From contig JADJPG010000033.1 in assembly GCA_016713365.1 (NCBI GenBank), positions 1 to 64,000 on the forward strand: DNA of 64,000 nt, read 5' to 3'. Made by a program: the position numbers and the translations under genes. Of this stretch, positions 9,031 to 18,097 are shown in pieces. How positions within the stretch are numbered: the first letter of the stretch is position 1; each line of letters starts with the position of its first letter. Under the pieces are notes generated by a model. The model had not been told where the DNA came from. It saw only the letters and a program-made list of their open reading frames with translations, and made no database searches. The stretch is from Verrucomicrobiota bacterium (GTDB lineage Bacteria > Verrucomicrobiota > Verrucomicrobiia > Limisphaerales > JADJPG01).

Positions 9031-9096
9031 GTGATGCGTAATGCGGGATCCGTGACAAAGAAACGGGCACTGCGGACATCACGGATCACGCGTCAC
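9031..9096. repeat. Compact intergenic inverted repeat
   Basis: Two nested pairs of arms face each other. The inner pair is GATCCGTGA (9047-9055) against TCACGGATC (9079-9087). The outer pair is GTGATGCGT (9031-9039) against ACGCGTCAC (9088-9096), matching 8 of 9. It lies in the short region between the divergent GH42 and sarcosine-oxidase-like genes. It may be a dispersed palindromic element or form a cruciform; transcription from either side would give a hairpin, but no U-tract follows, so a terminator role is not supported. Confidence 0.5.
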
Positions 9097-9149
9097 TCCT
9101 CACGAAACACACTTCCCGCGACACCCCACCTTCCCCTACGCTCGTTCCC

Positions 9150-10286
9150 ATGTCCGCAACCTACGACGTCATCATCGTCGGGCTCGGCGCAATGGGCAGC
9201 GCCGCCGCGTATCATCTCGCGAAACGCGGCCAGCGCGTGCTGGGCATCGATCGTTTCTCGCCGCCGCACGCGATGGGTTCTTCGCACGGGCAAACCCGCA
9301 TCATCCGCGAAGCCTACTTCGAGCATCCCAGCTACGTGCCGAACGTTCAACGCGCCTACCAACTCTGGGACGATCTCTCGCTCCTCTCCAAGACTCCGCT
9401 CTTTCTCCAGACCGGAGGCCTGATGATCGGCGCACCCGACAGCATCGTCTTCACCGGCGCGAAACTCAGCGCAGAGACGCATCATCTGCCCCACGAGATT
9501 CTCACCGCGCGCGACGTGCGCTCGCGGTTCCCCGCCCTGCAACCATCGGACGAGATGCTCGCCGTGCTCGAACCGCGCGCCGGCATTCTCTTTCCCGAAC
9601 GCTGCATCGCGACCCATCTTCATTTCGCCTCGCAACACGGTGCCAGCCTGCGCACCGACGAACCAGTCGTCCGCTGGAACGCCTCGGCGGATGGCGTGGA
9701 AGTCGTCACCACCAAAGGCACCCATCGCGCGGCGAAGCTCATTCTCTCCGCGGGCAGCTGGGCGCGGGAACTTCTCCCTGAACTCAACCCGCCGCTCACC
9801 ATCGAGCGCCAGACACTCTTTTGGTTCGAGCCGAAGTCTGAACCGAAATCGTTCTACCCGGAACGGCTTCCCGTTCACCTCTGGCAAATCGGCGGCGAAG
9901 AGGGTCGCCGCTTCTTCTACGGTTTCCCCGATCTCGGTGAAGGCGTGAAGATCGCGTGGCATCACGACGGCTCAAACGTCTCGCCGGATTTCGTTTCCCG
10001 CGACGTGACACCGGACGAAGTGGAAACGATGCGCGGACTCCTTCGCCGCTACCTTCCGCAAGCCGAGGGTCAGTTCCGCTCCGCCGCGGTCTGCCTCTAC
10101 ACCAACACGCCGGATGAACATTTCTGGATCGACCATCATCCCGCCCATCCGCAAGTCCTGATCGCCAGTCCGTGCTCCGGCCATGGGTTCAAATTCTCCA
10201 GCGCCGTCGGCGAAATCCTCAGCGACATCGCCATCGACGGCAAAAGCCACTTCGATCTCGGGATGTTCCGGAATCGCTGGTGGTGA
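9150..10286 (+). CDS. Monomeric sarcosine oxidase / N-methyltryptophan oxidase-like flavoenzyme
   Basis: 378 residues, the normal length of monomeric sarcosine oxidase. The N-terminal FAD-binding fold is plain: DVIIVGLGAMGSAAAYHLA (about 5-23), then IDRF and the SSHGQTRIIREAY signature. Cys315 in AAVCLYTNTPDEHFWIDHHP sits at the residue that carries covalent FAD in this family. The C-terminal CSGHGFKFSSAVGEILSDI is also canonical. Expected reaction: O2-dependent demethylation or oxidation of a secondary amine such as sarcosine or N-methyl amino acids, giving an aldehyde and H2O2, in the cytoplasm. The exact substrate cannot be read from sequence. The gene stands alone; a GH42-family gene is divergent upstream. 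Confidence 0.9.
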   Translation: MSATYDVIIVGLGAMGSAAAYHLAKRGQRVLGIDRFSPPHAMGSSHGQTRIIREAYFEHPSYVPNVQRAYQLWDDLSLLSKTPLFLQTGGLMIGAPDSIVFTGAKLSAETHHLPHEILTARDVRSRFPALQPSDEMLAVLEPRAGILFPERCIATHLHFASQHGASLRTDEPVVRWNASADGVEVVTTKGTHRAAKLILSAGSWARELLPELNPPLTIERQTLFWFEPKSEPKSFYPERLPVHLWQIGGEEGRRFFYGFPDLGEGVKIAWHHDGSNVSPDFVSRDVTPDEVETMRGLLRRYLPQAEGQFRSAAVCLYTNTPDEHFWIDHHPAHPQVLIASPCSGHGFKFSSAVGEILSDIAIDGKSHFDLGMFRNRWW

Positions 10287-10487
10287 GATGGTGGGGAGGC
10301 GGGCCGGCCATCATCGGGTCCTCGGGTTCGTGATCCGCGTACTCCGTCCGGGTGTCAGAATTCGACTTTGACCTCGTGATCCAGAGATAGGTTCGCCCGA
10401 TGGAAAAGGACCGTCGACCCACCCTCAGTGAGGAAAACCAATGTCAATCGATGAACATCTTAGCGTCCAATTAAGAACGTTCTGATT

Positions 10488-10888
10488 ATGCGCGCATCAT
10501 TTCTAATTCTCGCACTCACGGTAGTCGTTTGAATCGCGGCGGAAATTATACCTCAAGCAAAGAATTGTGCAGCGGTGTTCGAGGGCCAAGTCGTCGCCGA
10601 CGACCTCGTCGCGTCAGAGACCAATCGGGTTGGCGAAGCCCGCTACGGTCTGTATTCAATCACCGAGATTCGCAAGGCTCGCATCAAGATCGAGTCGATT
10701 ATTAAACAAGATCGTCCAATGACCAACGAAGTGACCGTCTATTACGACTTGAACAATTCAGTAGTTGCCCACGCCCGGTGAGATTGAGCCGTGGGGAACG
10801 CGCGACGTTTTACTGTGTAACTGACCGCATCGGGTCCGTCACGAATGCTTTGGTTATTCCAATGGGGACTTTTATCACAGACCCATGA
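10488..10888 (+). pseudogene. Decayed small secreted protein gene (stop in signal peptide plus frameshift)
   Basis: Reading from the ATG at 10488 gives a signal-peptide-like MRASFLILALTVVV, then an in-frame TGA (10530-10532), and the same frame continues openly (IAAEIIPQAKNCAAVFEGQV...YYDLNNSVVAHAR) to a stop near 10780. A frame change close to there picks up a plausible continuation (RLSRGERATFYCVTDRIGSV...GTFITDP) ending with TGA at 10886-10888. Joined, this would be a secreted protein of about 130 residues. The TGA could be a TGG Trp codon changed by one base. I do not recognise the family. Base composition is lower in GC than the flanks. That it is one decayed gene is inference from the way the frames fit together. 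Confidence 0.5.
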
Positions 10889-11104
10889 ACATCCAGCAGC
10901 GGGTCCGACTGTCGCTCATTCGCTTCCTTCTGAGCGCCGTTGGAGCCGGGAGGTAAACTCATGCGCGATAACTCAACGCTCATTCTCTGCTCGGCAATCA
11001 CAGTCTGAAACATCGGCCAGGCTGGCTGTCCTTCTACTTGGCTGGCTGGGAAGTGCGACTATCTTGAAGATGGTCATCTTCGATAGCGCAAAAACTTTTA
11101 CTCT
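10889..11104. other. Non-coding stretch between the pseudogene and the cysK terminator
   Basis: The whole region between the flavoenzyme gene and cysK is about 885 bases. Apart from the decayed reading frame and the cysK terminator, I see no supported gene, RNA or repeat in it; 10287-10487 is likewise featureless. Confidence 0.5.
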
Positions 11105-11146
11105 CAAAACAAAATGGGCCCGCCGTGGTCCGGCAGGCCCCATTGA
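11105..11146 (-). terminator. Rho-independent terminator of cysK
   Basis: On the minus strand, just past the cysK stop, AATGGGGCCTGCCGG pairs imperfectly with the inverse CGGCGGGCCCATT, followed by the T-rich TTTTGTTTT. This is a GC-rich hairpin plus U-tract in the right place and direction. Confidence 0.75.
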
Positions 11147-11171
11147 ATGAATTCTTCCGCAACGGCGACGC

Positions 11172-12155
11172 TCAGCCGCCTACTTCGGCCTTGGCTTCGG
11201 CCGCGAGCGGCGTGCTGAGGTAACGTTCGCCCGTCGAGCAGGCGATCGTGACAATGGTCTTGCCCTTGTTCTCCGGGCGCTTCGCGACTTCGAGCGCGGC
11301 GACGACATTCGCGCCGGTGGAGATGCCGACGAGGATGCCTTCTTCCTTCGCGAGACGGCGGGCCATGGCGAAGGCGTCATCGTTGCTGACCTGCACGCAT
11401 TCCGTAATCTGCGCGTTCCCGGCCGCGTCCTTCAGGTGGAGGTTCTTCGGCACGAAACCGGCGCCGGTGCCTTGAATCTTGTGCGGGCCGGGCTTCACCG
11501 GCTGGCCGGCGAGGGTCTGGGTGATGACGGGCGAATCCTTCGGCTCAACGGCGATCGCAGTGAACGAAGGCTTCTTGGTCTTGATGACTTCGTAGCAGCC
11601 GGTGATGGTGCCGCCGGTACCCACGGCCGCGACGAGAATGTCGACCTTGCCGTCCGTGTCTTCCCAAATTTCCACCGCCGTGGTCTTCGAATGAATGGCC
11701 GGGTTCGCGGGATTCTCGAACTGCTGCGGGATCCAAGAGTTCGGCGTCTCCTTGGCGAGTTGTTCGGCGCGGGCGATGGCGCCCTTCATGCCTTCCGGCC
11801 CGGGCGTGAGCACGAGCTTGGCGCCGAGCATGGCGAGAAGCGTGCGGCGCTCGAGCGACATCGTCTCGGGCATGGTGAGGATGAGCTTGTAGCCCTTGGC
11901 CGCCGCGACAAAGGCGAGCGCGATGCCCGTGTTGCCACTGGTAGGCTCGATGATGACGGTGTCCTTCTTCAGGATGCCGCGCTTCTCGGCGTCGTCAATC
12001 ATGGCCATGCCGATACGATCCTTCACGCTGCCGAGCGGGTTGAAGAATTCGCACTTGAGCAGGACGGTGGCGTCCACACCCTCGGCCACGCGGTTCAGCT
12101 TCACCAACGGAGTGCGTCCGACGGTTTCGACGATGTTGTTGTAGATGCGACCCAT
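11172..12155 (-). CDS. cysK: Cysteine synthase A (O-acetylserine sulfhydrylase)
   Basis: 327 residues, the usual length. The enzyme makes cysteine from O-acetylserine and sulfide with pyridoxal phosphate, in the cytoplasm. Seen: the PLP lysine in NPLGSVKDRIG (Lys45), the substrate-binding loop EPTSGNTGIAL (about 70-80), the phosphate-binding GTGGTITG, and the C-terminal CSTGERYLSTPL. It is a single gene closed by a terminator. It shares an intergenic region of 226 bases with a divergent PocR/AraC regulator, so control by that regulator is possible, though no cysteine link is known for it. CysK and CysM are hard to separate by eye; length and motifs favour CysK. Confidence 0.95.
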   Translation of the reverse strand: MGRIYNNIVETVGRTPLVKLNRVAEGVDATVLLKCEFFNPLGSVKDRIGMAMIDDAEKRGILKKDTVIIEPTSGNTGIALAFVAAAKGYKLILTMPETMSLERRTLLAMLGAKLVLTPGPEGMKGAIARAEQLAKETPNSWIPQQFENPANPAIHSKTTAVEIWEDTDGKVDILVAAVGTGGTITGCYEVIKTKKPSFTAIAVEPKDSPVITQTLAGQPVKPGPHKIQGTGAGFVPKNLHLKDAAGNAQITECVQVSNDDAFAMARRLAKEEGILVGISTGANVVAALEVAKRPENKGKTIVTIACSTGERYLSTPLAAEAKAEVGG

Positions 12156-12301
12156 AGATTGTTCTTTGGTTTACAGTGGTTCTTAAGTGGCCGGATATTG
12201 CGGGAGCGATTCCAAACGCGGCAAGTCCTTTTCCGCCGACTCTTGCAAGCCCCACATCGGGCATCGCGCAGGTCCGCAGCAATCATCCGTAGATCACCCC
12301 A

Positions 12302-12331
12302 TTGTCAGCGCTGCTTCCGCGGTCCTATTGT
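12302..12331 (+). promoter_or_regulatory. Possible sigma-70-like promoter for the PocR/AraC gene
   Basis: TTGTCA (12302-12307) and TATTGT (12326-12331) are 18 bases apart, and the start codon follows about 50 bases later. Five of six and four of six bases match the consensus. Verrucomicrobial promoters are poorly defined, so this is tentative. Confidence 0.3.
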
Positions 12332-12381
12332 TCGTAAATTCACTACACCCCACGGCCACCAAGCCGACCGGAGATCGTTCC

Positions 12382-13266
12382 ATGAATGACAATGGACGTT
12401 TGCTGAGGATACTCGCCGAATCCTCGTTGTTCCAAAACTTCGCGACCGCCTACGCCGAGACCACGGGCCTCCCGGTGACACTGCGCCCGGACTCAGACGG
12501 CCTGCTGCCCTTTCACGGACACCGCCACGAGAACAAATGGTGCGCCCTCATGGCCGGCAAAAGCTCCACCTGCGCGGTGTGCCTGCAAGTGCAGGAGAAA
12601 CTGCTGCGCGACGCCACCGTCACCGCCACGACCGTCACCTGCGCGTACGGCCTGAATGAAACGGCAGTCCCTGTAAAACTTGGCCCGAAGATCATTGGGT
12701 ATCTCCAGACGGGCCAGGTATTGCCGCAACCGCCTGATCCCGCGTCGTTTCAACGCGCCTACCAAACCGCCGCGAAGCTCGGCGTGAAGCTCAACAAAGG
12801 CGCCGCCAGAAGCGCGTATTTCGCCACGCCGGTCATCTCCAGAAGGAAGAACAAGTCGATCTCCAGCCTGCTCTCGATCTTCGCCGAGCACCTCGCAATG
12901 ACGAGCAACCAGATCGCCGTGCAAACCGCGCAGGCCGAACCGCCCTCCATCAGCCGCGCGAAGGCATTCATCCGCGAACATTATCAGGAGAAGCTTTCCC
13001 TTGGTCAGGTGGCAGGCGCCGTTCACGTGAGCGTCTTCTATTTCTGCAAACTGTTCCGCAAAGCCACCGGCACCAACTTCACCGAGTTCGTCTCGCGCAC
13101 CCGGGTGGAGAAGGCCATGAGCCTGTTGCTGAACCCGAACAACCGCATCAGCGAGATCGCCTATGAAGTGGGTTTTGAATCGCTCACGCATTTCAACCGC
13201 ACCTTCAAAAAGTTCGCCGGCGAATCGCCCACGCAATATCGCGGGCGTCTTCCGAGAACGGCGTGA
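12382..13266 (+). CDS. PocR-domain AraC-family transcriptional regulator
   Basis: 294 residues from the ATG at 12382, which has GGAG upstream; an earlier in-frame ATG at 12187 would add 65 residues without family likeness. Residues about 15-175 form a PocR sensory domain, with the Cys pattern CALMAGKSSTCAVCLQVQ and the later TCAYGLNETAVPVKLG...IGYLQTGQV. Residues about 190-294 form the two helix-turn-helix units of AraC proteins (LSLGQVAGAVHVSVFYFCKL, then ISEIAYEVGFESLTHFNRTF). PocR domains are thought to bind small hydrocarbon-type ligands such as 1,2-propanediol. The target genes are not evident; the divergent cysK and the downstream ABC exporter are the nearest candidates. It should be a soluble DNA-binding activator. 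Confidence 0.88.
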   Translation: MNDNGRLLRILAESSLFQNFATAYAETTGLPVTLRPDSDGLLPFHGHRHENKWCALMAGKSSTCAVCLQVQEKLLRDATVTATTVTCAYGLNETAVPVKLGPKIIGYLQTGQVLPQPPDPASFQRAYQTAAKLGVKLNKGAARSAYFATPVISRRKNKSISSLLSIFAEHLAMTSNQIAVQTAQAEPPSISRAKAFIREHYQEKLSLGQVAGAVHVSVFYFCKLFRKATGTNFTEFVSRTRVEKAMSLLLNPNNRISEIAYEVGFESLTHFNRTFKKFAGESPTQYRGRLPRTA

Positions 13267-13338
13267 GCCCGCCGGTCGAGGAGGGCAATTGCTTTCAACT
13301 TTGTCCTCCGACGGCGCGCTGATACGCTCGCGCCGCTG

Positions 13339-15105
13339 ATGAACAACGCGCGTCGGGTGTTTCAATTCTTTCGGCCGGAAGCTCCGCGGCTGGTGCTGGT
13401 CGCCGCCCTCATGATGCTGAGCATCGGCCTGAGCCTGCTCAAGCCGTGGCCCCTGGCTGTCATCGTCGACTCGGTCCTCGGCAATCATCCCCTGCCCGGC
13501 TGGATCGCCTCCAAGCTTGGCTCCGCCACCAAGGAAACCCTCATCGCCACGCTGGCCATCGCCGTCCTCGCGCTGCATCTGGGTCAGAGCGCGATTTCGT
13601 CCGCACAAAACTTCGTGGCAATTCAGATCGGCCTGAGCGGATTGCGTCGCGTGCGCGTGGAAGTCTTCGCCTGCCTTCAGCGTCTCTCGCTGCGGTTTCA
13701 TCAAGGCAGCCGCAGCGGTGACATCATTCATCGCGCGGCGTGGGACACGTATTCTTTTCAAACCCTGTTTCAGCAAGGCTGGATCACCTCCGCCACCGCC
13801 ACGCTATCGCTCGTGAGCATGAGCGTGTGGATGTGGCTCCTGAACCCGCCGCTCACACTGGTGGCGCTCGCCATCGTGCCGGTGCTGCTGCTGGTGATGA
13901 AACAGTTCGGCCATCGCATGACGCAACGCGGCACGGAGGCACAACAGGCGGACAGCCATGTCACCTCGTTCGTCCAGCAAAGCATCGTGGCGCTGCCGCT
14001 GATTCAGAGTTACACGCGCGAGGTGCAGGAGGAACAGGCGTTCACCGCGCGCACGTCGACCGCGATGGAGAAGCGCCTGTCGCAGCATGCGTGGGAACTG
14101 CTCTACTGGCTGGCCATCTCCGCGGTGTTCGCCCTCGGATCCGCCTCGATCGTCTGGATCGGCAGCCAGCAGGTGCTCGCCGGAAAGTTGAGCGTCGGCG
14201 AACTGCTCATCTTCCTCGCGTATCTCGCGCAGCTCTACGAGCCGTTGAACCAGCTCTCTCACGTCGGCGCGACGATGGCGAACGCCAAGGTCGGCACCCA
14301 GCGCGTCTTTGAAATCCTCGACGCACCCGAGGAAGTGAAGGACGCGCCGAACGCACGCGCGGTGACGAAGGCGCGAGGCGAAGTCGTGTTCGACAGCGTT
14401 TCCTTCGGCTACCAGGCGGGGCAGACGGTCCTGCAGAACCTGAGCTTCCGACTGGGCGCAGGACAATCCGCCGCGCTAATCGGGCCGAGCGGCGTCGGGA
14501 AGTCGACCTTGATGAATCTGCTCCCGCGCTTCTTCGATCCGACGCAGGGCGGCGTGAAGCTGGACGGCGTGGATTTGCGCGAGCTGAAGTTGAAGGATCT
14601 CCGGAAACAAATCGCGCTCGTCTTGCAGGAACCAATCCTTCTCCCGGCGAGCATCGCGGAGAACATCGCGTACGGAAAACCGGAAGCGAGTCGCGCGGAG
14701 ATTGAAGCCGCCGCCCGCGCCGCGAACGCCACGGGCTTCATCGCCAAGCTGCCGAACGGCTACGACACCGTGGTGGGCGATGGCGGCGCTCGCCTGAGCG
14801 TGGGCGAACGGCAGCGGCTCAACCTCGCGCGGGCGTTCCTCAAGGACGCACCGATTCTTCTGCTCGACGAACCCACCAGCGCGCTCGACTCCGACAGCGA
14901 AGCCGCGGTGGTGGAATCGCTCTTCAATCTCATGAAAGGCCGCACCACCTTGATGGTTGCCCACCGGCTCTCCACCATCGGACGCGTCGACAAGATCCTC
15001 GTGCTTCAGGAAGGACGATTGGTCGAGGAAGGTTCACCCGCAGAACTGAAGTCGCAACCCGGCTATTACGCGCGTGTGATCAGCGGGCAGGTCGAGTTGG
15101 AGTAG
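13339..15105 (+). CDS. ABC exporter, fused permease and ATPase (MsbA/MDR type)
   Basis: 588 residues. Residues 1-310 are the six-helix ABC transmembrane domain and about 340-588 the ATPase. Walker A is GPSGVGKST at 382-390, the Q-loop lies in IALVLQEPILLP, the signature is LSVGERQRLNLARAF from 486, and Walker B plus D-loop is ILLLDEPTSALD. The signature departs from LSGGQ (Val and Glu), a variant seen in other exporters. It would work as a homodimer, or with a partner, in the inner membrane to export lipid, peptide or drug; the substrate is unknown. It follows the AraC-type regulator after 72 bases on the same strand and is followed by a peptidase gene. Confidence 0.92.
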   Translation: MNNARRVFQFFRPEAPRLVLVAALMMLSIGLSLLKPWPLAVIVDSVLGNHPLPGWIASKLGSATKETLIATLAIAVLALHLGQSAISSAQNFVAIQIGLSGLRRVRVEVFACLQRLSLRFHQGSRSGDIIHRAAWDTYSFQTLFQQGWITSATATLSLVSMSVWMWLLNPPLTLVALAIVPVLLLVMKQFGHRMTQRGTEAQQADSHVTSFVQQSIVALPLIQSYTREVQEEQAFTARTSTAMEKRLSQHAWELLYWLAISAVFALGSASIVWIGSQQVLAGKLSVGELLIFLAYLAQLYEPLNQLSHVGATMANAKVGTQRVFEILDAPEEVKDAPNARAVTKARGEVVFDSVSFGYQAGQTVLQNLSFRLGAGQSAALIGPSGVGKSTLMNLLPRFFDPTQGGVKLDGVDLRELKLKDLRKQIALVLQEPILLPASIAENIAYGKPEASRAEIEAAARAANATGFIAKLPNGYDTVVGDGGARLSVGERQRLNLARAFLKDAPILLLDEPTSALDSDSEAAVVESLFNLMKGRTTLMVAHRLSTIGRVDKILVLQEGRLVEEGSPAELKSQPGYYARVISGQVELE

Positions 15106-15162
15106 CGGGTTTGCCACTAGACAAACTTTCCACGTCCGATAGCCTCCGGGCACCAGACATTT

Positions 15163-16272
15163 ATGACCGATCCGCGCTACAACAAGCTCGCCAAACTGCT
15201 CGTCGAATACTCCACGCAACTCAAAGCGGGGGACAAAGTGCTCATCGACGCCATCGACATCCCGGATGATTTCACGGTGGAACTGATGCGCACCGTGCGC
15301 AAAGCCGGCGCGACGCCGCTGGTCGAAGTGCGCCACGGACGCGTGACCCGCGAAGTTCTTCGCGGAACGGACGAGGGCCACGCCACGACCATTCGCGACA
15401 TCGAGATGTTCCGGATGAAGCGCGTGCACGCCTACATCGCCCTTCGCGGCAGCGCGAACATCAACGAATCTTCCGACGTGGACAGCTCCAAGATGGCGCT
15501 CTACTCGCGCATCGTGCGGCCGGTTCTCAATTACCGCGTGAACAAGACGCGCTGGGTGGTGCTGCGCTGGCCGACGCCGAGCATGGCGCAGGCGGCGGGC
15601 ATGAGCACCGAGGCGTTCGAGGATTTCTACTTCAACGTCTGCACCATGAACTATCCGCGCATGGCCAAGGCGATGACGCCGCTGGAGCAGCGCATGAAAA
15701 AGGCGGATCGCGTCCACATCAAAGGCCCCGGCACCGACCTCACTTTCAGCATCAAGGGCATCGGCGCGAAGATGTGCAAAGGCGACCGGAACATTCCCGA
15801 CGGCGAAGTTTTCTCGTGCCCGGTGAAGAATTCGGTGAACGGCCACATCCAGTTCAACACGCCCACGATTTATTCCGGCACGCGATTCGACAACGTCCGC
15901 CTGGAGTTCAACGACGGAAAGATTGTCGGCGCCACCGCGAACAACTCGAAGCGATTGAACGAGATTCTCGATACCGACGCCGGCGCGCGTTACATCGGGG
16001 AGTTTTCGCTCGGTTTCAATCCGCACATTCACACGCCCATGTGCGACATTCTGTTCGACGAGAAGATCGCCGGCTCGATGCACTTCACGCCCGGCCAGGC
16101 CTACGAAGAGTGCGATAACGGCAACCGATCGGCCGTCCACTGGGACATGGTGCTCATCCAGCGTCCGGAATGGGGTGGCGGCGAGATCTGGTTCGATGGC
16201 GAATTGATCCGCAAGGACGGCCGTTTCCTCCCGAAGGATCTCAAGCCGCTCAATCCCGAGAACTTGAAGTAA
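15163..16272 (+). CDS. Aminopeptidase, M29 (thermophilic metalloprotease) family
   Basis: 369 residues without signal peptide. The family is cytoplasmic, needs two metal ions and removes N-terminal residues. The usual M29 order is visible: N-terminal alpha/beta domain (LAKLLVEYSTQLKAGDKVLI), a middle domain with GPGTDLTFSIKG, the first metal Glu in NIPDGEVF, and the C-terminal ligand region with IGEFSLGFNP, GSMHFTPGQAY and SAVHWDMVL, where Glu, His, His and Asp are expected ligands. The gene is followed 19 bases later by the hexose-6-phosphate mutarotase, so the two may be co-transcribed, without an obvious functional link. Confidence 0.88.
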   Translation: MTDPRYNKLAKLLVEYSTQLKAGDKVLIDAIDIPDDFTVELMRTVRKAGATPLVEVRHGRVTREVLRGTDEGHATTIRDIEMFRMKRVHAYIALRGSANINESSDVDSSKMALYSRIVRPVLNYRVNKTRWVVLRWPTPSMAQAAGMSTEAFEDFYFNVCTMNYPRMAKAMTPLEQRMKKADRVHIKGPGTDLTFSIKGIGAKMCKGDRNIPDGEVFSCPVKNSVNGHIQFNTPTIYSGTRFDNVRLEFNDGKIVGATANNSKRLNEILDTDAGARYIGEFSLGFNPHIHTPMCDILFDEKIAGSMHFTPGQAYEECDNGNRSAVHWDMVLIQRPEWGGGEIWFDGELIRKDGRFLPKDLKPLNPENLK

Positions 16273-16291
16273 CCCGCGCCGCACCGCCGCC

Positions 16292-17182
16292 ATGTCGATC
16301 GATGACCTGAAACGATTCGAGATTCCCGGACGGGTCAGCGTTCTCGAAGGCAACGGCGGATTGCCCAAGCTGGAAGTCACGACCGACGCGAGCAGCGCGG
16401 AGATCTATTTGCACGGCGCGCACGTCACCGACTTCAAGAAACGCGGCGAACCTTCCCTGCTCTTCACCAGCCAGTGCAGCCGGTTCGAAGCCGGCCACCC
16501 CATCCGCGGTGGCGTTCCCATCATCTTCCCGTGGTTCGGCGCGCGCGACGGCGAAGGCGCCCATGGCTTCGCCCGCAACGTGAGCTGGCTGTTGCAAGAA
16601 ACCACGTCCACCCCTCATGTCGGTGTGAGCCTGCGCTTCGCGTTTCCCGGGGCCCGGCAGAGCGCCTTGTGGCCGTCGTTCTCGGCGTACTACAACGTCA
16701 TCGTCACGGACAAGCTCACGCTCGAACTCGTCCTCACCAACACCGCGCCGGGCCAGAACCTCACGCTGGAAAACTGCCTGCACACCTACTTCACCGTCGG
16801 CGACATCAGCGCCGTTTCGGTCCACGGGCTCAAGGGCGTCAACTACCTCGACAAGGTAGATGGATTCGCACCGAAGACCGAGGTCAACGACGCCATTCGC
16901 GTGTCCTCTGAAGTAGACCGCGTTTATCTGGACGCGCCGGCAACGGCGGAAATTCGCGATACCAATCTCGGAAGAAAGATCCTCGTCGAGAAATCCGGCG
17001 GAGCTGCAACGGTGGTATGGAATCCTTGGATCGCGAAGTCACAGCAGCTCTCCGACTTCGGCAACGAGGAGTATCTGCGGATGATCTGCGTGGAATCCGG
17101 AAATGTCGCCGCGCACAAGGTGACGCTGGCTCCTGGAGAATCGACCGTTCTCCGGGTTGATCTGAGCTCAACCCGTCTTTGA
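16292..17182 (+). CDS. D-hexose-6-phosphate mutarotase (YeaD type)
   Basis: 296 residues, as usual for the aldose-1-epimerase-like YeaD group. It would interconvert alpha and beta anomers of glucose-6-phosphate and related sugars in the cytoplasm. Seen: the phosphate-binding signature GHPIRGGVPIIFPWFGARDG (about 69-88), HGFARNVSW, the His of LENCLHTYFTVGD and a late Glu in EEYLRMICVESGNV, matching the catalytic His and Glu of the fold. Its last 15 bases overlap the 3' end of the convergent CDF transporter gene. Neighbours do not point to a specific sugar pathway. Confidence 0.88.
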   Translation: MSIDDLKRFEIPGRVSVLEGNGGLPKLEVTTDASSAEIYLHGAHVTDFKKRGEPSLLFTSQCSRFEAGHPIRGGVPIIFPWFGARDGEGAHGFARNVSWLLQETTSTPHVGVSLRFAFPGARQSALWPSFSAYYNVIVTDKLTLELVLTNTAPGQNLTLENCLHTYFTVGDISAVSVHGLKGVNYLDKVDGFAPKTEVNDAIRVSSEVDRVYLDAPATAEIRDTNLGRKILVEKSGGAATVVWNPWIAKSQQLSDFGNEEYLRMICVESGNVAAHKVTLAPGESTVLRVDLSSTRL

Positions 17183-18064
17183 AGCGACACCACGCGGCTG
17201 CGCCGGCTCGATGTGAACCGTCACGTCGTTGATGCGGTGCTGGGAGGCAAGCAGCTGATCCTTCACCAGATGCGCGATCTCGTGTCCGCGCCGCACGCTT
17301 AAATCGCCATCCACCACCACGTGAATATCGAGCGAGAGATGCAGGCCGACCTTCCGGATACGGCACTTCTCAATGTCGATGACGCCATCAACTCCTGCGG
17401 CAAGCCGGCGCACCGCAGCGACCGTGTCCGGTGCCACCGTGGCATCCATGATTTCATCCATCGCCGCGCGCAATAGGCGAAAGCCGTTCCAGGCAATCAC
17501 GCCGCACGCCAGCAACGCCGCCCAGTCATCCGCGCTCTCGTATCCCGGCCCGCCAATGAGCGCGATGGTGATGCCGACAAACGCCGCCGCCGAGGTCAGC
17601 GCATCCGAGCGATGATGCCACGCATCACTCTTCAATGCGGTGCTTTCGATGGAACTTCCCGCCTTGAACGCGAGACGAAACATCGTTTCCTTAATCACGA
17701 TCACCAGCAACAACACCGGCAGAGTGAACCAGTGCGGCGCCTGATGCGGCGTCATGATCTCGCGCACGCTTTGCACCGCGATGAGCAGCGCCGCGCCAAG
17801 CAGGAGCATCGAGACGGTGATGCTCGCGAGGGATTCCGCCTTGCCGTGACCATAGGGGTGATTCTCGTCCGGCGGAATGACCGCCACGCGCAAGCCGCCC
17901 CAAACGACCACGGAGCTGAAGATGTCCGCCGTGGATTCGATCCCATCGGCGATGAGAACATAGGAGTTCCCGACGATACCCGCCGCGATCTTGATCGCCG
18001 CAAGGAACGAGTTGATCACCAGCGCGAGCTTGGAGAGGCGCAATCCTGTTTCAACGCTGGCCAT
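17168..18064 (-). CDS. Cation diffusion facilitator (CDF) transporter
   Basis: 298 residues. Six membrane helices in the first about 200 residues are followed by the cytoplasmic ferredoxin-like domain (about 205-290, ending VTVHIEPAQ). Metal-site helices are visible: ADGIESTADIFSS in helix 2, where the usual first Asp is Glu, and DAWHHRSDALTS in helix 5 with the His-x3-Asp pair. HPYGHGKAE marks the conserved loop. CDF proteins export Zn, Fe, Mn or similar divalent ions against protons; the Glu change makes the metal hard to predict. It is 33 bases downstream of a Usp gene on the same strand and overlaps the convergent mutarotase gene by 15 bases. Confidence 0.88.
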   Translation of the reverse strand: MASVETGLRLSKLALVINSFLAAIKIAAGIVGNSYVLIADGIESTADIFSSVVVWGGLRVAVIPPDENHPYGHGKAESLASITVSMLLLGAALLIAVQSVREIMTPHQAPHWFTLPVLLLVIVIKETMFRLAFKAGSSIESTALKSDAWHHRSDALTSAAAFVGITIALIGGPGYESADDWAALLACGVIAWNGFRLLRAAMDEIMDATVAPDTVAAVRRLAAGVDGVIDIEKCRIRKVGLHLSLDIHVVVDGDLSVRRGHEIAHLVKDQLLASQHRINDVTVHIEPAQPRGVASKTG

Positions 18065-18097
18065 GTTTGCGCGCTCCAGTTTCGGATGCCGAAACGT

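Noticed and set aside
6844..9423. 859-residue open frame on the plus strand
   Set aside because: It is opposite the GH42 gene and overlaps the flavoenzyme start; composition is that of a mirror frame.
13267..13320. Long-looped inverted repeat after the PocR/AraC gene
   Set aside because: Arms are imperfect, the loop is about 20 bases and no T-run follows, so a terminator is not supported.
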